Assembly (NCBI GenBank): GCA_012295275.1
Contig: CM022665.1
Location: forward strand, 41,648,652-41,666,151
Length of the DNA: 17,500 bases
DNA from: Chrysomallon squamiferum
Lineage: Eukaryota; Mollusca; Gastropoda; Neomphalida; Peltospiridae
Direction: 5' to 3'
Shown: in pieces, positions 9,205-17,500 of the stretch
Numbering within the stretch: the stretch's first letter is position 1
How the letters are laid out: every line of letters starts with the position of its first letter
The notes under the pieces: generated by a model
Seen by the model: only the letters and a program-made list of their open reading frames with translations
Told to the model about the DNA's origin: nothing
The model's database searches: none
Made by a program: the position numbers and the translations under genes

Positions 9205-9791
9205 CACATACGGACAGGCAGATACAAAATAAAAAGAGATAAAATAACAAACACTCATCATTGATTTTCATCTAAATTAGCTTTTTGTTACAGATGAACT
9301 ATTCTAAAAAATGATTTTTTTTTTATTGTGACAGCCGTCGTTATTTATTTTTATTTTTTTGTTCCCCCTACTGCTCTGCCATTATTAATGTAGTAGTTTT
9401 GTAGATGGTTTCTAATACTGTTAATTATCGTAGGGCTCGGTAAATTATAGATGTTATGGCCGGAGACACGCCTAAGATATCGTTATTAATTAACAACCAT
9501 AGCATTGAGTAAAACGCCTGACAATATTACTTTATCAGCGTATCATTGTCAAAAATACCGAGATGACTTTAAAAAAAAAAAAAAAAAAAAAATAAAAAAA
9601 TAAAAAAACAGCAAAATTTAAATATTAAAAAGTTAATTGTAATTCCAACACAAAGACTGACAACTGATATGTTCCGATTAGTGATACACCAATAAAAATT
9701 GCTCATCAATGGTTGTAATGAAATTTAAGAAGAAAATAAATAGGACTATTTTCTTTTATTTTTATTTTGTTTTTATTTTTATTTTTTTTAC

Positions 9792-9793
<2 letters not shown>
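9203..9793. other. AT-rich non-coding stretch
   Basis: No gene is recognised. A runs with interrupting T occupy about 9571-9609. A patch at 9400-9500 is less repetitive but has stops in all frames I checked. T-rich sequence precedes the GA tract. Confidence 0.55.

Positions 9794-9881
<88 letters not shown>
9794..9881 (+). repeat. (GA)n microsatellite, 88 bp
   Basis: A perfect GA array of about 44 units, purines on the + strand. It accounts for the Glu-Arg repeat in the open frame 9709-9900. Confidence 0.97.
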
Positions 9882-9883
<2 letters not shown>

Positions 9884-10413
9884 AAGGCGACATAGATTAA
9901 TAAATAAATATTTTATATTAGGTTAATTTATCACGTGAAGTTATCTATGAGATTTATTAAAGTCAGTCTATATCTTATAGTAGCTAAACACTTTCGCGTG
10001 ACTATAACAAAATCATCTTGCACGCAACGCAAACAACAAAGAAAAAAAAAAAAATGATGTTAATAAATTGAAATTTCCATAACATAATCAGTATTCATCC
10101 TTGAATGGATTATTGCAAATCATTTATTAAAAGCTTTTAAATGATGCTAAGTAAAACATAAACATCTATTTCACCAGTTTAGGAAATAAATTAAACGGAA
10201 AGAGCAGGATATTTTGATTGGGTGTTTACATCAGCATTAAATATGACCCACATTAATTATTTACGTCGACTTGACACCAAACAACTGCTTAACCAGGTCA
10301 CACATCGGAAACGCAAACGTAGAAACAATGCATCCATGGCAACACAATACATACCATGGAAAGCCACTTCATAATATTTTCATAGACTTTGTTATGGAAT
10401 TAGATATATAAAA
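9882..10413. other. AT-rich non-coding stretch
   Basis: No gene is recognised. A TCACGTGA octamer (perfect palindrome, M-box type) is at 9931-9938. The second copy of the 14-base AATATGACCCACAT is at 10240-10253. Confidence 0.55.
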
Positions 10414-10460
<47 letters not shown>

Positions 10461-10469
10461 CGAGCCAGG

Positions 10470-10528
<59 letters not shown>
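10414..10528 (+). repeat. (AC)n then (AG)n compound microsatellite
   Basis: An AC array (about 10414-10455) and an AG array (about 10474-10528) are separated by an 18-base spacer. GA is on the + strand, as in the other GA tracts. Confidence 0.95.
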
Positions 10529-10532
<4 letters not shown>

Positions 10533-11060
10533 CTCCCAAATTGCAGAATTATCTTATAAATTATACATGTGACATGGTATGTGAATCTGCAGATATAAAT
10601 AAACTAGATAAGCTATTGCTTTTACGAAGGAATGTCTTCTGTAAATAACAGCTATAGGTTTCAAACATAATGATTACCATAGCAGTAGTTATATAGTATC
10701 AGTAGTAGCAGTAGTTGTACCAGCAATTGTAGCAACAATAATAGCAATAGTAGAATAGGAATTAGTAATAGTAGTAGTAGTGATATTGGTATTAGAAATA
10801 GATTATACAGTATCATTTGTGGTTTTATAGTATTAAAAGTAGTAGTTGTAGTATGGTAATAAATGTATGGTAGTAGCAGTTGTAGTGTAAGGTATTAGTA
10901 GCAATAAGCAGTAAACGTATGATCAGGTAAAATAAATTATTAGAACAAGCACTGACAAAGTACAGGTGTTACAATTAATATTCTATTTCGTGTAGCTGCG
11001 TTATAAAGCGTTATAAAGGAAATGAAGTAATTTTTAGTGTGCACTTTACGGAAAGAAGAG
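10529..11060. other. Spacer with degenerate GTA/GTAGTA region
   Basis: From about 10680 to 10920 the sequence is rich in GTA, TAG, CAGTAGTAG and TTGTAG strings with no fixed phase, like an old, strongly mutated trinucleotide array. No gene is recognised. Confidence 0.5.
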
Positions 11061-11908
11061 ATGGCCCAAGTTCATTCGTTATTACTTAAGGATGGTGTGA
11101 CAAATTTAATTTCAACTCAAGGGACGAAACTCGTCTTTTGGAAAGAGGAAAAGAAAAAATACTTCATCGCTTGTTTAAATCTTTGACAAAAAGCATACCT
11201 AAATTCAATTAAAACATCTCCGTATCAGTTACTGCACACACTGTAAGATTATGGGAAAACCGTTTCGAGGTTTCGTGTATGGGTTAAATCTTATATAGCA
11301 GCGAAAAAAACAAATCGACTCCCGTGGGAAAAATGGCGGAAAGGTGCAACCATGAATCGGGATATGCTAAAATACGGATACTTTTCCTGCCGATATTATC
11401 TGTGTTGTTCCGGACCAGTTTTTAAAAGTGAAGAAAGTTAATATTGATTTATTTTCTTTATCTGATGGTCCTCACAATGGAACGCCGCTAATTCGGACAC
11501 ACCTGCAGCACTTTCGTATCTGTCTTCGACCGTCTCCTATTACCGCACGTCGTTTAGATTACGCATCTCTGGAGAAGGCCATCGACTTTTGTTCGACACC
11601 TGAGAGTCAGAATTTATGTTTGTACTGGGGTGTTGTTAAATATTTATTCATCCTCACGAGAGTCACAAAGAGTTTTGGATTACATTACTGCCAATGAGCG
11701 AAACACTTGTTTTGTCTTTAACCGCTCGTAATGCCTTTTTGGAAGTTTATATTTCTTGTTCCTAACGCCTTACCCAACTGGTATTGTGTTTCATGCGACA
11801 TGTTTGGAAGCATCAATTATAACTGCGAGAAAGAATAAAGTGTTAAAAGGTTCTGAAGATGACAAATTGGCTTTATTGGAGTGCTCAATGAATAACATCA
11901 AAAGTTAA
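11061..11908 (+). pseudogene. Possible decayed coding region, family unrecognised
   Basis: This is the longest non-repetitive, less AT-rich block. It holds several stop-free + strand stretches in different frames. An ATG-led 41-codon frame starts at 11061 (MAQVHSLLLKDGVTNLIS). A frame open for 108 codons covers 11371-11694, ending TGA at 11695-11697 (PDQFLKVKKVNIDLFSLSDG; later PITARRLDYASLEKAIDFC). A third frame is open at 11558-11728 (RESQRVLDYITANERNT) and, after a single TAA at 11729-11731, again at 11732-11905, ending TAA at 11906-11908 (TGIVFHATCLEASII; KGSEDDKLALLECSMNNIKS). Ordinary-looking amino-acid composition and shifting frames suggest a frameshifted gene or transposon remnant. 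I recognise no domain, and chance openness cannot be excluded. Confidence 0.3.
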
Positions 11909-11930
11909 TAAGTATTAGAATATCGTTAAC

Positions 11931-11932
11931 GC

Positions 11933-12007
<75 letters not shown>

Positions 12008-12034
12008 TAATGATGATGATGATGATGATGATGA
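11931..12034. repeat. (AAT)n(GAT)n compound microsatellite
   Basis: About 25 AAT units with a few GAT substitutions run to about 12010, then a pure GAT block of about 8 units to 12034. It produces the long poly-Ile in the minus-strand open frame 11898-12194, which is not a gene. Confidence 0.95.
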
Positions 12035-12363
12035 TATGAAGCAGAAGATGCAGAAACAGTAGTAGTGGTAGACAGAATAGGGACAATAAATAAAAAAATA
12101 AATAAAAAGGTGTTTGTTTATTTTGTTTTTGAACTACATAAACAATGTCAAGCCTATTAAATAACCAACTACAAATAAAGTAATGTAATAACAAACAACG
12201 GCAGCAACAAAAATAAAATGATGATGATGATGATGATGATAATAATTATTATTATTATTTCATGAAAACAGATCATAAAAAAACAACAACAGTACGATCA
12301 TAACGAACAAAAGCCCCACCTCTAAAACCGTTATATTAAACAGATGTAAAATAGAACCCATAA
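12035..12363. other. A-rich spacer with (ATG)n(ATT)n
   Basis: No gene is recognised. A second trinucleotide array, about seven ATG units then AAT/ATT units, occupies about 12220-12259. A/C-rich low-complexity DNA follows. Confidence 0.6.
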
Positions 12364-12585
12364 AAACAAAACAAAACAAAAAACTTCATAAATAAACTGT
12401 TACGTTCTGTAATACTTTTCCAAAACAAAGGTGCGCTACAAGAACTGAATGCACCCATGAGAACACACTGGGTTAGTAGTTCGTATATGAATTACAATTC
12501 GTGTCAATCACCAGACTCTGTACTCAGAAAGTGTAACATAATTAGCCACATTAACCCTGGCATCTCCAGCAGTCAGGTGATATAA
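12364..12585 (+). CDS. Unrecognised 73-codon open stretch, exon candidate
   Basis: The frame is open from just after TAA (12361-12363) to TAA at 12583-12585. It reads through non-repetitive DNA, for example QNKGALQELNAPMRTHWV and SCQSPDSVLRKC. The first ATG is mid-frame (MRTHWV). The CAG/GTGATA at 12574-12582 fits a 5' splice site, which would make this an internal exon. The upstream acceptor is poor. No family is recognised. A stop-free run of 73 codons is unusual in such AT-rich DNA but not decisive. Confidence 0.15.
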   Translation, partial: KQNKTKNFINKLLRSVILFQNKGALQELNAPMRTHWVSSSYMNYNSCQSPDSVLRKCNIISHINPGISSSQVI

Positions 12586-13720
<1,135 letters not shown>

Positions 13721-13798
13721 ATGTCTGCCGGTAAGAAGTCGTCTGCAAACATGATTGAAATAGACCAGAGCCAGAATGCAGCGCAATGTCAGCAATAA
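13721..13798 (+). CDS. Short ORF or first-exon candidate, 25 aa
   Basis: ATG in a favourable context (ACAAAATGTCTGCC) opens a 25-codon frame, MSAGKKSSANMIEIDQ onward, rich in Gln/Asn/Ser, ending TAA at 13796-13798. GTAAGA directly after ATGTCTGCCG (donor at 13731) is a good 5' splice-site match. That would make only the first 10 bases coding in a spliced model. No family is recognised, and it may be chance. Confidence 0.12.
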   Translation: MSAGKKSSANMIEIDQSQNAAQCQQ

Positions 13799-14570
<772 letters not shown>

Positions 14571-14572
14571 TT

Positions 14573-14611
<39 letters not shown>

Positions 14612-14653
14612 TTTTATTATTAAAAAAAAAAAAATTTTTTTTTTTTTTTTTTT
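14571..14653. repeat. (TTTA)n followed by A13T19
   Basis: About 11 TTTA units (about 14571-14614), a short link, then 13 A (14622-14634) followed directly by 19 T (14635-14653), a self-complementary homopolymer junction. Confidence 0.95.
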
Positions 14654-14706
14654 AATAGCGTGTTTTGTATCTACTTAATTAAAACGTTGCTATGCTTTCA
14701 TTTCAG

Positions 14707-14782
14707 ATCAACTTACGAAAACGAAACCACTGATAGTACATCACCGCAGACTGAATCCAGTTATGTTGCAATTACAAGCTGA
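14707..14782 (+). CDS. Candidate terminal exon encoding a Ser/Thr/Tyr-rich tail
   Basis: TGCTTTCATTTCAG, ending at 14706, is a good acceptor. With one base completing a codon, the frame from 14708 is open for 24 codons to TGA at 14780-14782. It begins STYENETTDS and ends TESSYVAITS. The peptide is acidic and Ser/Thr-rich with two tyrosine motifs: YEN (pYxN, Grb2 SH2 type) and SSYVAI (matching the ITIM consensus S/I/V/L-x-Y-x-x-I/V/L). This is what the cytoplasmic end of a single-pass receptor or adhesion protein can look like. The frame from 14709 is also open for 26 codons (QLTKTKPLIVHHRR onward). No upstream exon is identified, so this is only a candidate. Confidence 0.2.
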
Positions 14783-14924
14783 CCCAGTTTAACAAACTCG
14801 GTATTTATTCAGCTTATTAAAGTTCTCGTATTAATTAATTATTTATTATAAACATAGTTGTATTATAAACTATTACTAATTGTTTTTGTCTTTATCTCCT
14901 ATCTAATAACGGAAATTTCTATTT
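14783..14924. other. AT-rich flank of the exon candidate
   Basis: ATTAAA near 14815-14820 could serve as a variant polyadenylation signal if the upstream exon is real. Otherwise nothing is recognised. Confidence 0.35.
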
Positions 14925-14972
14925 TATTTATTTATTTAGTTAATATTATTATTACTTTTTTTCTTCGAGAGA

Positions 14973-15014
<42 letters not shown>

Positions 15015-15053
15015 TAAATAAATAATAAATAAATTAAAAAAAATTAAAAAAAG
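14925..15053. repeat. Inverted TTTA/ATT and AAT/AAAT repeats
   Basis: TTTATTTATTTA and ATTATTATTA on the left (about 14925-14954) face an AAT array (about 14973-15014) and AAATAAATAA on the right, around a short loop containing TCTTCGAGAGA. The two arms can pair over tens of bases. Confidence 0.7.
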
Positions 15054-15563
15054 GTTATTCAAGATGTATATATAGTTATGACGTACTACAACAAGAGGAA
15101 ACGGAAAAAATTAATTAAACCCATTGAATGACATCATTTGGTGGGACTGAGTAGCTTCACAACAGTTACAACGGTTATTTGAATTTCACACTCCAAAGTG
15201 TAAACATGTCAGTTACCAACATCTGCAGATGCAATTCGGAGCCATATTTATACAGCGTTAAATATTTCTTTTAAAAAAAGCTGTTACTAACTTTTCACGA
15301 AAGCAATAATTTATTGCTTCGAAAAATGTAATATTTAAAATTTACACAGATTAAGTGACTTGTGATAACCGTTACGTTATGGAAACCGGAACATGAATAA
15401 AGAACTGAATTTCAGAAAAAGTTTTATCACTCTCAGAAAGAAGAAAGTACAACAAGGGCAGACAACTCACTCACCGGCGAGAAAACCCTGAGTGTAAAAA
15501 GAAGGAGGCAAAACTGATATCACTGTTTTGGACAGACTCGCCATAGCAACCAGAATGAATCAC
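15054..15563. other. Non-coding stretch
   Basis: Moderately complex, no gene recognised. Stops are frequent in the frames I read. Confidence 0.5.
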
Positions 15564-15622
15564 AGAGACAGAAAGACGGACGGACAGATCGACAGATCGA
15601 CAGACAGACAGACAGACAGAAC
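15564..15622. repeat. GACA/GACAGATC repeat
   Basis: GACGGACGGACAGATCGACA-type units become a pure GACA array at about 15599-15621. Confidence 0.9.
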
Positions 15623-16290
15623 GATACACACATCATGCATAGAAGCACAAAAACATGCGTGCATATACATACACACACATACACTTAAAAAAACATAGAT
15701 ACAGCTACACATAAATACAAGTACGTAAACACGTAGACGAACACATTCGTACACAAAATACACACACATACAAATACCATGTACATATACAAACCCATAA
15801 CACGCAGACACACATACAGACATATACGGGTATATAAAAACGTGTACATGCATATATACATTCACATACATAAAAAGAAACGCACACACGTACATACACA
15901 CAAACACACTCATATACATGCATAAACAGACACACGTGTACATACACATATTTACACAAATATACCTTCATAAACACACCAATATATACAGACACAGAGA
16001 GATAATCACATTTACACGAAAAACCAAACAAACAAAAACATAAGAAAAAGACAAAAACAAAAAAACAAAAAAAAACAAACAAACAAACAAAAAAAAAAAA
16101 AAAACCCACACATATGCATTCATACATATATAAATATATATTGTAGACACGCTCATGAACGCACAGAGAAAAAAATATACGTACACACAAACAGTAATAC
16201 TAAAAATACCGAGTGAAAAACACACATAAGCACATACATACAAACAAACGCTGGCTGATGGTCTCACACACACAGACACACATAGATGCA
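15623..16290. repeat. Long degenerate CA/CATA/A-rich repeat region
   Basis: More than 600 bp of imperfect CACA, CATACA and ACATAT units, with an AAAC/poly-A block at about 16020-16104. The three overlapping minus-strand frames (15560-15949, 15705-16190, 15968-16291), rich in Cys, Val, Tyr and Phe, are translations of this repeat. An ACACGTGT palindrome lies at 15932-15939. Confidence 0.85.
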
Positions 16291-17021
16291 CGCGCCCTCA
16301 GACAAAGACTTTAGGAATATGCATTGAAAACCTAGATAAACTAACCCCCACACACGCACACACGCCCAGATGTTCTTTTATAATCCTTTATGAATTTATC
16401 ATCATCTAATGATCTTAAAACACAATTTACATTTGATCTAATGAAATAATTTACAGTGTATGTACCCACCCTTTACTTACACTCTTTTTATCCTGTATCA
16501 TTATATTCTATTACATGCTTGCTATGGCATGTTATAATGCTTGTATTATTGTTGCTAATGGAGTTATAAATTATACATACTAATTTCCAGTGCCGTAAAA
16601 ATCATAAAACATTATTACTAATAGATAATACTCAGATTTAATTATTATAAGTCAACCAATCACATCACGTAAATTAAGATATGAGGATGAATGGTATTTA
16701 ATTATTTGTTTTATTCGTTTAATGTTTTTTCTTTCTTTCTTTCTTTCTTTCTTTTCTCTCTCACCATATTTTAATGTTCGCGTAGCTAATTAAGGTACAG
16801 GTTAGGAATATTAAAACCACAATAGAGATTCACACCAAATATTGGTATCGCAGATAAATATACAATAAAGAGGCAGTAATTCAGCAATACTCTTCAGCCG
16901 TTATTACCTTTGGCATATCAAAGGGAGAAGACGACGATTGTTCAAACAAAGACTTCAAAAGGGAACTGACCGAAACTCTAATTATAAACAGATGGGGGTA
17001 CCTATCATCTTACTGTTTCAG
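16291..17021. other. AT-rich spacer with (CTTT)n
   Basis: No gene is recognised. A CTTT array with a CTCTCT end lies at about 16730-16760. The last 30 bases before 17022 form a T/C-rich tract ending in CTGTTTCAG, an acceptor-like site. Confidence 0.55.
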
Positions 17022-17113
17022 TGGCGGCGAAATCCACGCGCGACGCGACGGCAAACGTTTCCAGCCAATCATTTTGGCGCTTATTAAACAAACACCTTTT
17101 TCCCGCTTTCAAG
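17022..17113 (+). promoter_or_regulatory. CpG-rich segment with CCAAT and E2F-type sites; alternative exon reading
   Basis: CpG dinucleotides are concentrated here (GGCGGCGAAATCCACGCGCG onward), unlike anywhere else in the window. AGCCAATCA (17063-17071) is a near-ideal NF-Y CCAAT box, and TTTTGGCGC (17072-17080) follows with no gap. TTTCCCGC (17099-17106) is a second E2F-type match. This combination is known from promoters of cell-cycle genes. Alternatively, it is an exon between the acceptor at 17020-17021 and AAG/GTAGAC at 17111-17116. The + frame from 17021 (GTG start, SSQSFWRLLNKHLFPAFK), a second + frame from 17023 and a minus frame (KRCLFNKRQNDWLETFAV) are all open. I cannot decide between the two. 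Confidence 0.4.
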
Positions 17114-17318
17114 GTAGACAATCGTGTAAGCAAAACTGTTTGTAGTGTGATCTCTTTGTCTAACGGTTCTTTCTTCATCATCTTCTTCTTCTTTTTTTTC
17201 ACATTTTTTTTTTTTTTATTTCTTTTTCTTCTGATGACTGAGTAACATATTATTTCTAGAAAGTGGGACGCAAGTAAGCAGAAGTTTAAAAAATGAATTC
17301 GTCTTTATGCCTGGCGCG
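17114..17318. other. T-rich flank
   Basis: T-rich low-complexity DNA (about 17165-17232) lies between the CpG-rich segment and the AP-1 pair. The open frames here (17005-17202 minus, 17021-17245 plus) become poly-Lys or poly-Phe, so they are not coding in this part. Confidence 0.55.
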
Positions 17319-17420
17319 TGACTCACAAGAACAGGGCTGCTTGTAAACTTGAGCACGTGTTTCTAAGTTTGCAGAAGACGTTCTTCTGTTCTGTTTTGAC
17401 TCATACTGTAGATAAAAGGT
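17319..17420. promoter_or_regulatory. Pair of AP-1 sites with E-box and TATA-like string
   Basis: TGACTCA occurs at 17319-17325 and 17397-17403, exact AP-1 consensus matches 78 bp apart. CACGTG lies between them (17354-17359), and GATAAAAGG (about 17411-17419) is a weak TATA-like string. Together with the CpG-rich segment 250 bp upstream this suggests an enhancer or promoter. The motifs are seen; the activity is inferred. Confidence 0.3.
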
Positions 17421-17500
17421 CACTTGTTTATGTTTCTCATCACCGGTAGCGAACAACTCAATAAATCGTAAATAAATCTTCGCCGTTGTATGTTCTCTGC

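Noticed and set aside
11898-12194. Minus-strand frame with long poly-Ile
   Set aside because: Translation of the AAT microsatellite.
15560-16291. Three minus-strand frames of 107-161 codons, Cys/Val/Tyr/Phe-rich
   Set aside because: They mirror CA/CATA repeats and a poly-A block. The apparent membrane-protein look comes from repeat codons.

Overview
The window looks like intergenic or intronic DNA from an AT-rich animal genome. I find no confident protein-coding gene, rRNA, tRNA, CRISPR array or complete transposon. The base composition is visibly very AT-rich. Simple repeats are dense: long (GA)n, (GT)n/(CA)n, (CATA)n, (AAT)n, (TTTA)n and poly-A/poly-T tracts. Low-complexity AT-rich spacers separate them. 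This texture fits a coleoid cephalopod such as octopus or squid, or another mollusc. That is inference from repeat style, because no diagnostic gene is present. Most of the longer open frames are translations of microsatellites (poly-Leu, poly-Ile, Ser-Leu, Cys-Val-Tyr, Val-Lys repeats) and are not genes.

Layout. Bases 1-2000 are AT-rich spacer with one good hairpin (384-437). Bases 2014-2269 hold a facing pair of A-rich tails with matching 10-bp outer ends. Bases 2270-4500 are spacer with small (ATT)n and A/T runs, a 12-bp direct duplication (3068/3165) and two TTTGGCGCC sites. Bases 4515-4658 are a degenerate 24-bp minisatellite. Bases 5447-5521 are (CTA)n(ATA)n. Bases 6007-6165 form a GT/CA quasi-palindrome, followed by an A41 run. 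Bases 6961-7440 are a long degenerate hexamer array of telomere type (TTAGGG-like), the most distinctive repeat here. Bases 8240-9202 hold (CATA)n arrays around a short higher-complexity island (8677-8880). That island contains an exon-like segment and a possible tRNA-SINE remnant on the minus strand. Bases 9794-14099 carry four long (GA)n tracts, all with GA on the + strand. Between them lie a possible decayed coding region (11061-11908) and a 73-codon open stretch (12364-12582). A second exon-like segment sits at 14707-14782. Bases 15564-16290 are GACA, CACA and CATA repeats. The right end (17022-17420) is unusually CpG-rich and has CCAAT, E2F-type, AP-1 and E-box matches, so it is the best regulatory candidate.

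No functional gene set can be reconstructed. The most defensible points of interest are the interstitial telomere-like array, the promoter-like right end, the rare repeated TTTGGCGC motif, and the exon-like segments with good acceptor sites and receptor-tail-like short peptides. All gene-like calls are low confidence and would need RNA-seq and protein-homology searches.
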